This document shows positions 1 through 6,718 of a stretch of DNA of 18,207 bases, piece by piece. This DNA comes from CAYVFC01 sp964450715. Its GTDB lineage: Bacteria; Myxococcota_A; Polyangia; Polyangiales; JAFGIB01. The stretch covers positions 1-18,207 of the forward strand of contig CAYVFC010000157.1 in NCBI GenBank assembly GCA_964450715.1, read 5' to 3'. The notes below the pieces were generated by a model, which was given only the letters and a program-made list of their open reading frames with translations, was not told the DNA's origin and made no database searches. Positions within the stretch are counted from its first letter, which is position 1. Every line of letters starts with the position of its first letter. Position numbers and translations under genes: made by a program.

Positions 1-144
1 GCGCTCCGCCGACGCGCCCGGTCTCGTATCGTTTATTTTGCGGTGCCTCCTAAGCGCCGCGTTTCGATCGCGCTCGGCGCGAAGTATTGTCGCTTTATAT
101 CAAGGGCTTCACTGGGAATCAGGAGGGATCAAAGCGCCGCGTAA

Positions 145-669
145 ATGCTTGATCGCTTCCAATGCGACGACGCGCAGCCCCCCGATGACGCAGAGTGCCC
201 CGCGGACGGCGGTTCGGACGAGTGTACCTGTGGCGGTGTCGCGTGCGCCGACGGAACCCGCTGTCGCCGCCTCGAGGTGAGGTGTTCCTGCGGACCGACC
301 TCCTACTACGAGTGCGTCGAGGAGGCCTGTGAGACGGAGAGGGACTGCGAAGCGGGCACGGCGTGCATACCGAGTTTCCTCATCGTGTCAGAACGTTGCG
401 TCGTCTCTCTTTGCGTACGGGACGAACAGTGTACCGCCGGCGCTGCCGGTCGCTGTGCACTCCTCGTCGATCCTCCGGTGCAACAAGGTTCGCCGGACGC
501 GAATGGGGTTACTTGCGTGTATCGCTCCGCCCCCGATTTACTAGATCTCACGGACGATCCTTCACTGTGCCGCGGAACCCCTGCTCAATATCTGCTTCCG
601 GTAGACGCTTCTGAGTCGAAGCCCGGAATTTACAATTACTGTCCGTATTTGAACGACGGCCAGGAATGA
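145..669 (+). CDS. Cys-rich secreted-type protein lacking a signal peptide
   Basis: The frame encodes 174 residues rich in Cys, Asp and Glu. Paired modules of the type C-x4-DC-x2-G-x2-C recur, for example ERDCEAGTAC and later RDEQC...GRC. Such modules are typical of small disulfide-rich exported proteins in Myxococcota. A TAA lies directly before the ATG at 145, so the frame cannot extend upstream. The product has no hydrophobic signal peptide, which is odd for a Cys-rich protein. A strong AGGAGG lies at 121-126, 18 nt from the ATG, too far for normal use. The first coding residues also look like the start of a mature region (CDDAQPPDD). I infer that the original signal-peptide segment was deleted or shifted, so this may be a 5'-damaged gene. 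The function is unknown. It converges on the lipoprotein gene ending at 775. Confidence 0.6.
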   Translation: MLDRFQCDDAQPPDDAECPADGGSDECTCGGVACADGTRCRRLEVRCSCGPTSYYECVEEACETERDCEAGTACIPSFLIVSERCVVSLCVRDEQCTAGAAGRCALLVDPPVQQGSPDANGVTCVYRSAPDLLDLTDDPSLCRGTPAQYLLPVDASESKPGIYNYCPYLNDGQE

Positions 670-774
670 TGGAAGGGGCTAGGGCTCGAGCACCATGACG
701 AGGTACCAGACCAGGCCGGTACGCGGGTGGGAGCGGATGAGCAGCGACTCCCGGAGATTCAGCCCGGTTCGCTC

Positions 775-2109
775 TTAAAGGACGACGATGGACGAGATCG
801 AGACGACTCCATCGACGTAGCCGTTGCCATAACAGGGGGGGACGTCCGTCTGGTACCAACGTAGCTCGAGTCCTGCCTCGGATGCCCCTTCCGGAAGGTC
901 GTACTCTATCTCGCCTCCCCCGGGCGTATGTAGGCCCCAAAAAGTCCGGGCGCCATCGGGGCTGATGAGCTCGAAGCCGAGAGTGATGCTTCCATCGTTC
1001 CCGGGTCCGGGCCCTGGCGGAGAGTACAGACCGGCGCTGTATCGAATGCGTATCCGGCTCGCGTTTGCGACGTCCAGGCGGGCGGCAAGCCCGAACGGCG
1101 CGTCGGGTGCGAAGTTCCACGCCGCGCAAGTTTCGCCGGGCGGGCAGTCGGGGTCGCCCTCTTCGCGGACCGTGAATCCGGCGAGGACTGGCGCTGCGCC
1201 GCCGTCGAAGGATATCTCTCGCACCGCCTCACCGAGATCCGCGAACGATCGCTCAACGACCGAGGCGGCGCTGACGTTGCCACTGAGGTCAGCCACTCCT
1301 TCTTCGATCTCGGCACGCACGACCTGGCCGTTGCGGCGCAGCCAAGGTGCGGTGTCGATGAGCTCGAGTCGATAGGCGGTCGTCGTCCCGGGGACGCCGA
1401 CGGGCATCGATGTAACCGACTCTCCTCCTATGCTCGCGGTCGTCGCATTCTGCAAGGTGTCCGCATCGACGGCCTCGCTCGCAACCACGGCGACGGAATT
1501 CCAGGGTAGCAATACCCCTTCAATCGCTTCGCTCCCCACGATCTCGAACGCGGGAGGGGTGTCGTCCGCCTGGACGCTTCCGGAGAAGTAGGCGGATGCC
1601 GCGGCCGTCTGACCGCACATCCGAGGACCTCCCTTTTGCGCGCTCCCGCGCGTCGGCACGCCCTCCGGGTCGAGCTCGAATGCCCAGGAGGGGTTCCCGG
1701 AGATCGCGAGCGGACCTTCTGGCCAGAAGCCGGGGCCGGCGCAGTCGCCGGCGGGTTCGACGAACGAAATGGTGCGATCGAACCAGATGTCTCCGGGGAC
1801 CACCTGGTTTTCGCTCGAAACGATCGCTATCTCGTTCGATACGATATCGAGATGAAATCGCGTTGGATCCGTCCACGGCACATTCGGATAGCCGCACGGA
1901 TCTATACCAGTTCCGAGGATTTCGTAGGAACCGAGCGCGATCGAGGAAACGCCGCCACTCGAGGTAACCGCGTCGGCGTTCGTACCGGTAGCCGCGTCGT
2001 TCGCGAGTCGTCCGCCGGAATCCGACTCGACACCGCAGGCGGTCGCCAGCAGCCAGCAGAGGGTTGACACGACGTATGCCCTGACCCCGTTCTCTCGTGT
2101 CGTACTCAC
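775..2109 (-). CDS. Putative lipoprotein with an Ig-like domain
   Basis: About 444 residues. The N-terminus is a signal peptide ending in LLATAC, with the lipidation Cys at about residue 25, followed by a Ser/Gly/Asp linker. The middle has the DDTPPAFEIVGSE pattern and alternating strands of a bacterial Ig-like (SbsA/Big_5-like) domain, roughly residues 185-285. The last about 140 residues look like a beta-sandwich of carbohydrate-binding type with conserved Cys (DPDCPPGETC, DVPPCYGNGY). Two tandem GTG codons (2112 and 2109) could start it. GGGGAGG ends 1 nt before the first and 4 nt before the second, so I prefer 2109. It is probably an outer-membrane or surface lipoprotein. No enzyme motif is visible. 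After the TAA stop the same frame stays open to a TAG at 679-681 and reads like protein (see findings). Confidence in the gene is high; its function is unknown. Confidence 0.8.
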   Translation of the reverse strand: MSTTRENGVRAYVVSTLCWLLATACGVESDSGGRLANDAATGTNADAVTSSGGVSSIALGSYEILGTGIDPCGYPNVPWTDPTRFHLDIVSNEIAIVSSENQVVPGDIWFDRTISFVEPAGDCAGPGFWPEGPLAISGNPSWAFELDPEGVPTRGSAQKGGPRMCGQTAAASAYFSGSVQADDTPPAFEIVGSEAIEGVLLPWNSVAVVASEAVDADTLQNATTASIGGESVTSMPVGVPGTTTAYRLELIDTAPWLRRNGQVVRAEIEEGVADLSGNVSAASVVERSFADLGEAVREISFDGGAAPVLAGFTVREEGDPDCPPGETCAAWNFAPDAPFGLAARLDVANASRIRIRYSAGLYSPPGPGPGNDGSITLGFELISPDGARTFWGLHTPGGGEIEYDLPEGASEAGLELRWYQTDVPPCYGNGYVDGVVSISSIVVL

Positions 2110-2175
2110 CACGCCTCCCCTCTTTTTCGATGAGCACTATAAGGGCTGCAGGCACCGATTATCAGTTCATTTTCC

Positions 2176-2300
2176 GAATCTAGTAGAAGCCGTCTCACGA
2201 ACGCGGACCGAGTATTTCGCGGCGCGTCGGCCCCCGTGGCAAGGAGCGACGCCGAGTAATTGCGGTGCGAATTCGAGGAGGAGCGACGCCGCGGATGGCT
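2176..2300. repeat. Diverged copy of compound repeat (partner at 18021-18135)
   Basis: GCGGACCGAGTATTTCG at 2202-2218 matches 18042-18058 exactly. The preceding TCTAG...AGCC.TCTCA and the downstream TGCGGTGC...TTCGAG blocks recur at nearly the same spacing. The two copies differ substantially between these blocks. Here the palindrome that precedes the partner copy is absent. GGAGCGACGCCG also occurs twice inside (2243-2254 and 2280-2291). The whole interval 2113-2496 holds no supported gene. It contains the 5' leader of the minus-strand lipoprotein gene, this repeat, and about 195 bp of unrecognised sequence up to the 305-bp element. Confidence 0.55.
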
Positions 2301-2496
2301 GCTCTGGCCCGCGAAATCATCGCGCTTTGCACCCGTTCAGTGCTCCTGGATGTTTTTGCCGAGGTTGCGCCTCGCGCCCGAAATCGAGACAATATCGCCG
2401 GGTGCTCGGCGCTCGTTGCTCGTTGAATGCCCTCGGGCTGTGCCGGGAACCGAAGGGCCTGGGGTCGAGACGGAGGTTGCAGGAAGAGGTACGGTA

Positions 2497-2978
2497 GCAT
2501 GAAGGACAAATAAAACTGGATTTCCGAGATCGAGCGTAGAAGAACGGACAGGTGTTGTCGAGCAGAGGGAAAACTCTATCTCCGCCTGCTGCCGTCGGTT
2601 CAACCACCCCGCTACCGTCACAACCGCAAACGTAAACAAAAACGACACAATCTGTTTCACCCCTCTACCAGCCTCCGGCCCCTATCCTACCCTCCCCCCA
2701 GTGCCAAAAACACCCTCTTTCCGATCAAATTCTCTAACGGGTGCGGTCCCGAAAAGGGGCCAATCGGCATAACCGATCGAAATCATAGAGGAATTCAGGA
2801 AGGCTAAAACGTACGAGTTTTCGGGATACAGGCGACAAAAAACGGCGTTTTCCGCGGAATTATGCGTAGTTACGAACCGTGTTGGCCCCTTTTCGGGATC
2901 GCGCCCTTCTCTAACCTCACCCCCTCGGATCCCTCCGTTTTCGCTCGCCCTTTCGCCGATCGAGTTTTGGTACAATAC
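2497..2978 (-). repeat. 305-bp dispersed repeat, copy 1 (interrupted by a MITE)
   Basis: Without the 168-bp insertion and its 9-bp duplication, this copy is identical to copy 2 (6162-6466) apart from GCATGAAGG instead of GCGTGAAGG at the left end. Common edges are GC(G/A)TGAAGG...GGTACAATAC. Reading on the minus strand, a purine-rich leader of about 110 nt with a GGAGG precedes a GTG codon and an ORF beginning MKQIVSFLF, with a membrane helix and then GWLNRRQQAEIEF. From memory this resembles the N-terminus of IS481/IS3-like integrase-core transposases. After about 30 codons that similarity stops and the frame runs out of the repeat. I infer a non-autonomous, internally deleted IS derivative. 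The ends share an imperfect inverted match around AAAACT(C/G)G. No clear target duplication is visible. Confidence 0.75.
2739..2906. mobile_element. 168-bp MITE nested in repeat copy 1
   Basis: The ends form 25-bp terminal inverted repeats (2739-2763 and 2882-2906) with two mismatches: GGGTGCGGTCCCG... against GGGCGCGATCCCG..., both running into AAAAGGGGCCAA. TTCTCTAAC is duplicated on both sides (2730-2738 and 2907-2915). Copies 2 and 3 of the host repeat contain a single TTCTCTAAC and nothing else at this place, so they serve as empty sites. The element has no ORF of note, so it must depend on a transposase encoded elsewhere. A 9-bp duplication fits several IS families (IS1, IS4 groups, IS903-like), and I cannot assign it from the ends alone. 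Confidence 0.93.
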
Positions 2979-3148
2979 CGCTGCGAAGCCAAGTGGACGT
3001 CAGTCCGCGGAGCTGCAGCGGTACAAGCCTGGCGACGGAGCGAAGCGAAACGCACTTACGTCCGCTCCGCCATGCACGTTTCCACCGACAACCGCGCCGC
3101 GCTCATATTTCTGTATCCGGTCCGTCCCCTCTTCTTCTTCTTATCTCA

Positions 3149-4906
3149 TCAGCACCCGGGACCGATCACCGGTGGACTATAGGTAAAGGCCTCGGTGTAG
3201 CCCGCTGCCGGTTGCACCGATCCAGAACCCGAGATGGTGTCGTAATCGAGGCGGATCCGCCCGTCGCCGCCGTTACCGCCCCTGCCGCCGTAGAGAACTG
3301 GCGCCCAACCGCCCGTCCCCCCGGTCGCATCCAGCGCGCCCGAGATATCCAATGATGTCGCCCTGAGCCAGATCGCACCACCAGAACCCGCACCGCCGGC
3401 CGCAGACCAGTTGTTGTCCAACGCATCGCCGCCGTTGCCGCCTCGGCAGGAAACGATACCGCTTTCCGTAATCTCTATCTGGCTCGCAATGATCCGAACG
3501 GCGCCGCCGCCGCCACCGCCGGTGCCGGCCGCCGCGTGCGGTTCGTGGTCCCCTCCCGCGCCACCGCCCGAACCGCCTTCAAACACCGCCAGCTCAACAT
3601 CTCCGTATACCGTTCCGGGTTGACGATACGGGGATTGATTATCCTCGGCGCTATAGCCGTCGTGACCGGTCGTACCCTCTGTTCCAAAGGAGCCGCCGCC
3701 ACCGCCCGATCCCCACCAGGCGAGGTCCTCGTTATACCCGCCGTTTCCGCCGCCCGGTCCGTGCCCGTCGTCGCCAAGACCGCCGGTGCGCGCGTGGCCT
3801 CCAGTATGTCCGCCCGGCCCGCCCGCGCCGCCTGGACAGGTATCCCCCGGACATGCCGGAACCGCCGACGAAGGCGGCGTCGCCGCATTTGGGCCGGATT
3901 CGCCGTCGGCAACAAGGGCGCCGGCGATGACCACGTTACCAACCGACTCTACGTCAAGCGACTCCGTACCGATAACGGTCACAGTCACACCCGCATCGAT
4001 CATAAACGAGGAGTAGATATGACTACCGCCCTGAAGTGTCATGTCCTCTGTCGCGTGAAACACAAGGTAGTCGCACGTGCCTCCGTAATAAGGATCGCCG
4101 ACGGTCCCGCATAGACACGCGCAGCTGTAACTTCCCTCCTCATCCGTGCACCCCGCGTTCGACGTGCAGGCCGAATGCCCATCCACACCTTCGACGCACT
4201 CGTCGATATCGGTACATCCGTCCGAACCGGTTCCGTCCCCCGAATACCCGCTCGGGCACTGGCAATGGAATCCAGGCGTTTCGTTTAGGCAAGCATCGGG
4301 GTCGTTGTCGCAGTCATCCAGGCCATCGCCGCACTCATCGATATCGATGCAGCCGTCTTCATCCGCACCGTCGCCTGTGTAACCGCTCGGACAAACGCAC
4401 TCGAAACCGCCTACGGTATTGACACACGCCTCCGGATCATCATCGCAGTCATCCAAGTCCTGATCACACTCGTCTATATCTTCGCAGGCGGTATTCCCGT
4501 CACCAACGAAACCGTCATCGCACGTACAAGAAGGTGGCGAATCACTATCGTCGCAGTGAGCGTTTTCCATACAAACCAGATCCGCGCAATCGACACCGAG
4601 CCCGCCGCCCTCGCGCTCCTCGCCCCCTATGCTGCCGTCATTGACACCCTCGGCTTCGGCGTCGACTTCCGCGCCAGCATCCATGCCGGCATCGGATAAG
4701 CCCTCCCCGCCGGAACCGCCGTCTCCTGCCATACCGGCGTCCCTCTGCCCGCCGCCGCTCGAACCCCCCCGCCCGCTATCGACCGCTACGCCGATCGAGG
4801 CGTCCCTGTTAGGGTCGGCTGCCGACGAGCAACTCTGCATCAGCCACACCACGGCCAGATTCCCTACCAATATGGTGCGAAACGGGGGATAACGGATGGT
4901 CGCCAT
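3149..4906 (-). CDS. Lipoprotein with EGF-like domains and a Gly-rich C-terminal domain
   Basis: About 585 residues. The signal peptide ends at WLMQSC (Cys about residue 26), followed by a Gly/Asp/Ala linker to about residue 105. Then come three to four EGF-like modules, about residues 107-275, of the calcium-binding type with repeated DIDEC starts and C-x-CPSGYTGDG endings. The C-terminal half has hydrophobic strand repeats (VTVTVIGTESLDVES, VVIAGALVADG) and many GGxGG loops, suggesting a parallel beta-helix or glycine-loop fold as in surface adhesins. It probably sits on the cell surface and binds calcium through the EGF loops. GTG at 4912 and ATG at 4906 are both possible starts. No good ribosome site decides between them, and I chose the ATG. 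It is divergent from the truncated lipoprotein gene at 5018. No catalytic motif was seen. Confidence 0.85.
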   Translation of the reverse strand: MATIRYPPFRTILVGNLAVVWLMQSCSSAADPNRDASIGVAVDSGRGGSSGGGQRDAGMAGDGGSGGEGLSDAGMDAGAEVDAEAEGVNDGSIGGEEREGGGLGVDCADLVCMENAHCDDSDSPPSCTCDDGFVGDGNTACEDIDECDQDLDDCDDDPEACVNTVGGFECVCPSGYTGDGADEDGCIDIDECGDGLDDCDNDPDACLNETPGFHCQCPSGYSGDGTGSDGCTDIDECVEGVDGHSACTSNAGCTDEEGSYSCACLCGTVGDPYYGGTCDYLVFHATEDMTLQGGSHIYSSFMIDAGVTVTVIGTESLDVESVGNVVIAGALVADGESGPNAATPPSSAVPACPGDTCPGGAGGPGGHTGGHARTGGLGDDGHGPGGGNGGYNEDLAWWGSGGGGGSFGTEGTTGHDGYSAEDNQSPYRQPGTVYGDVELAVFEGGSGGGAGGDHEPHAAAGTGGGGGGAVRIIASQIEITESGIVSCRGGNGGDALDNNWSAAGGAGSGGAIWLRATSLDISGALDATGGTGGWAPVLYGGRGGNGGDGRIRLDYDTISGSGSVQPAAGYTEAFTYSPPVIGPGC

Positions 4907-5017
4907 ATGCACATGTTAACTTTAAACCTCGCCCCCCGACAACCACGCCGCGCCTCTCAACCCTGGCCGGAATGAAGACCCGGTTGGGCGCTACCTCGAT
5001 GTTCTCTGGAGAATCAC

Positions 5018-5143
5018 ATGCGGAAAGGCTCTGGGTTGACGATCGGCATTTACCTCTTCTTCGTTCATGCGTGTTACGAGAGTAGCGAAACTTCCGGACC
5101 AGGAACGGATGCGAACGTGGAAGTCGAGAACTGCTTTATATAG
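5018..5143 (+). pseudogene. Lipoprotein gene truncated after 41 codons
   Basis: An ATG with GGAGA 5 nt upstream opens a 41-codon frame. It begins MRKGSGLTIGIYLFFVHAC, a signal peptide with lipobox FVHAC, and continues to VEVENCFI before a TAG. The stop lies exactly where the TATATAGG-type palindromic element begins, so the gene was almost certainly cut by that insertion. The original continuation may be the beta-helix fragment at 5989-6161, which has no start of its own. That link is inference. The divergent gene at 4906 shares the about 110-bp upstream region. Confidence 0.7.
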
Positions 5144-5144
5144 G

Positions 5145-5300
5145 TATATAGGGGACGGGGCTAAGTTTTAAGTATATAGGGGACGGGGCTAAGTTTTAAG
5201 TTATTGATTTTCCTTCTCTAATGAATGACTCAGCCCCGTCCCCCGATATCGACGTCCCCCGAGGTCGAGCGTCGCGCAATAACTTAAAACTTAGCCCCGT
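5145..5300. mobile_element. REP/Y1-type palindromic element, tandem plus inverted copies
   Basis: A 28-bp unit, TATATAGGGGACGGGGCTAA plus GTTTTAAG, occurs twice in perfect tandem (5145-5172, 5173-5200). The second unit is followed by an inverted partner, ACTCAGCCCCGTCCCC (5228-5243), giving a GGGGACGGGGCT hairpin. A further perfect 23-bp inverted copy of 5183-5205 lies at 5278-5300. From memory, this GGGGACGGGGCT(A/G)AG hairpin family accompanies IS200-like Y1 (RAYT) transposases in Proteobacteria. No transposase is present here. The distal inverted copy is broken after TTAGCCCC, where a group II intron 5' end begins. Confidence 0.7.
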
Positions 5301-5972
5301 GCGAAAGCGCCGGCCAAAGCCGGCATGGTGTCGGGGATGCAAGAGCCCTACGAGAAAGGAGTAGCGATCCATCTTGTTCTCCGAGTCATGCGCCTTTTGC
5401 CGCGAGGCAGGGGGCGAAGCGTTGACAGGAGTACGTGCAGGCCGGGTATTCAGCCGCGAAATGCTATCAATCGCAGAGGCCGACGCGTTTGGACGTGCGC
5501 GGAAGGCGATATCGCTGTCGGCGTTATCGCGAGCCGGCAGCGGCTCTGCCGCGGTCGTAGACCCCGCGCATGCACGCACGCACCATGCACGGAAGCCGGG
5601 AGGCGTCGTGGTCGCCTCGGCCGAGGGTGCCGAGGCCGCGAGGGCAAGCCCGAGGGCGTAATCCCGAGATGAACGAGCACGACGAGTCGGACAGCTCCAT
5701 AGTACCTGGGAAGCGGGCGAACAAAACCGCGCGAGCGGCGGCGGAGCGCGTGGAGGGAAGGGAGTTGGCCAAGGGCAATCCGCAAGGGCAAAACGCGTCC
5801 CGGACCCTGCGCCGGAACGACGCGCCAAGCGCGCTGCTCGAGCAGATACGCAAGGCAGGGCCACCTTCGCGTCATGACCTGCGGCAAGAGCCCGGTGCGG
5901 TAGTGCCGCACGCCGGGATCCGCCCGGGGGGCGGGCCGAGCCCAGTGGGCGAAGGCCCGGCCCTACCGAAAC
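5299..5972 (+). mobile_element. ORF-deleted group II intron
   Basis: The 5' end GTGCGAAAGC fits the GUGYG start of group II introns. It is followed by a GCCGGC-CAAA-GCCGGC hairpin, a GGTGTCGGGGATGCAAG block and GAAGCGTTGACAG, all familiar from bacterial intron domain I. A maturase N-terminus starts at 5669 in domain IV. About 70 codons later the sequence passes straight into domain V (5888-5920) and a GC-rich domain VI-like stem ending near CCCTACC. A normal intron of this class carries a reverse transcriptase of about 400-500 codons, so nearly all of it is deleted. The 3' boundary is uncertain (about 5963-5975). The downstream flank is not the other half of the palindromic element, so the 3' exon has been lost or rearranged. 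Confidence 0.78.
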
Positions 5973-5992
5973 CCCTGCTCGCGGCAGTCTGA
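5669..5992 (+). pseudogene. ltrA: Group II intron reverse transcriptase/maturase, N-terminal remnant
   Basis: The frame starts with ATG and reads MNEHDESDSSIVPGKRANK, then VEGRELAKGNPQGQN and APSALLEQIRKAG. This order is characteristic of the N-terminal extension of LtrA-type intron-encoded proteins. In intact proteins the RT fingers (ARFTALLHHV-type sequence) follow at once. Here the frame instead continues through RNA domain V and VI sequence and ends at 5990-5992. RT motifs, the YADD active site, maturase domain X and any endonuclease domain are all missing. It cannot support splicing or mobility itself. The intron RNA could only be spliced if an intact relative supplies the protein in trans. 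Confidence 0.75.
5888..5920 (+). ncRNA. Group II intron domain V
   Basis: A 33-nt hairpin starts GAGCCCGG and ends CCGGGATC, with an upper stem TGCGG/CCGCA, a short loop, and a CG bulge on the 3' strand. The catalytic AGC triad is present at 5889-5891. The third basal pair is G-A rather than the usual G-U, a possible weakness of the ribozyme. A long GC-rich hairpin with GGGCGGGCC and GGCCCGGCCC arms follows, consistent with domain VI. Confidence 0.75.
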
Positions 5993-6161
5993 CCACGCCT
6001 TATGATACGCTGGTGGAGGGGCGAGACGCGATCCCGGTCTATAATTATCCAATGTATCCCAGAGGGGGTCGCCTCTGGATTAAAGCGGGAAACTATACGG
6101 GAACGGGAAACTTTCCGATTACGATTCAAAAGGCTATGGAGATCTCGAGCTACTGGGGAGA
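5989..6161 (+). pseudogene. Beta-helix protein fragment
   Basis: An open frame without its own start reads TPYDTLVEGRDAIPV, then GGRLWIKAGNYTGTG and PITIQKAMEISSYWG before running into repeat copy 2. The pattern 'PYDTL.EG... LWIKAGNYTG... ITI.KAMEI.SY.G' is the usual opening of right-handed parallel beta-helix domains in surface proteins. It is cut on the left by the group II intron region and on the right by the 305-bp repeat at 6162. It may be the remains of the lipoprotein gene that starts at 5018, whose last codons (ENCFI) would lead naturally into such a domain. This is inferred, not shown. Confidence 0.6.
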
Positions 6162-6466
6162 GCGTGAAGGACAAATAAAACTGGATTTCCGAGATCGAGC
6201 GTAGAAGAACGGACAGGTGTTGTCGAGCAGAGGGAAAACTCTATCTCCGCCTGCTGCCGTCGGTTCAACCACCCCGCTACCGTCACAACCGCAAACGTAA
6301 ACAAAAACGACACAATCTGTTTCACCCCTCTACCAGCCTCCGGCCCCTATCCTACCCTCCCCCCAGTGCCAAAAACACCCTCTTTCCGATCAAATTCTCT
6401 AACCTCACCCCCTCGGATCCCTCCGTTTTCGCTCGCCCTTTCGCCGATCGAGTTTTGGTACAATAC
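6162..6466 (-). repeat. 305-bp dispersed repeat, copy 2 (uninterrupted)
   Basis: This is the cleanest reference copy, from GCGTGAAGG to GGTACAATAC. It matches copy 1 outside the MITE and differs from copy 3 by nine substitutions. It separates two unrelated broken genes: a plus-strand beta-helix fragment on the left and a minus-strand FAD-oxidase fragment on the right. The minus-strand ORF (GTG start at 6325) ends eight codons beyond the repeat, so it is not a conserved protein in its own right. The plus strand has a pyrimidine-rich tract of about 110 nt. Confidence 0.85.
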
Positions 6467-6600
6467 GGGATGGTGTCGTCCTCCAGCGGATACCCCTGGG
6501 CCGACCAGAAGGTGCTCGAGGCCTTGTAACGGATCCCGTGCCGGTTACACAGCTTCACGATCGCCTGTACCTCCTCCGTGCTTCCGGGCAGAAGGGGACA
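6467..6600 (-). pseudogene. FAD-linked oxidase fragment
   Basis: The minus-strand frame reads LPGSTEEVQAIVKLCNRHGI, then RYKASSTFWSAQGYPLEDDTI. This is the N-terminal part of an FAD_binding_4 (GlcD/VAO-type) oxidase, where 'P.STEEVQAIV.LCN..GI' is a family hallmark. Only about 44 codons survive. The fragment stops abruptly at repeat copy 2 (6466) on its 3' side and at the GGGGACACAAAAGTGGAC motif of the ATPase upstream region on its 5' side. Neither start nor catalytic domain is present. It is a dead remnant that marks two rearrangement boundaries. Confidence 0.7.
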
Positions 6601-6703
6601 CAAAAGTGGACATAAATCTGTGGCTCTTTAGAGTTACGTCCACTTTTATAGCCGTTTATTAGTGGACACAACACCGAACACCCGGTAACTTGTGTCCACT
6701 TTT
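6597..6703. promoter_or_regulatory. Cluster of alternating AAAAGTGGAC motifs upstream of the ATPase
   Basis: Four copies of a 14-bp motif close to AAAAGTGGACAYAA lie in alternating orientation. AAAAGTGGAC at 6602-6611 pairs with GTCCACTTTT at 6638-6647. AGTGGACACAA at 6661-6671 pairs with TTGTGTCCACT at 6690-6700. The two inverted pairs are about the same size. A further AAAGTGGAC lies downstream of the ATPase gene at 8273-8281. They could be operator sites for an autoregulator or multiple-repeat transposon ends of IS21-like type, since similar GTGTCCACTTTT repeats flank some IS21 elements as I recall. The cluster ends 15 nt before the ATPase start. Confidence 0.6.
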
Positions 6704-6718
6704 CAGCACGAGGCCGAC

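Noticed and set aside
2337..2660. 107-codon minus-strand ORF starting in repeat copy 1, and its counterparts in copies 2 and 3
   Set aside because: The C-termini differ in every copy because the frame runs into unrelated flanks; only the repeat part is shared, so it is treated as a transposase remnant, not a gene.
5196..5996. 266-codon minus-strand open frame
   Set aside because: It is Arg/Ala/Pro-rich without motifs and runs antisense to the group II intron and maturase remnant, which explain the sequence better.
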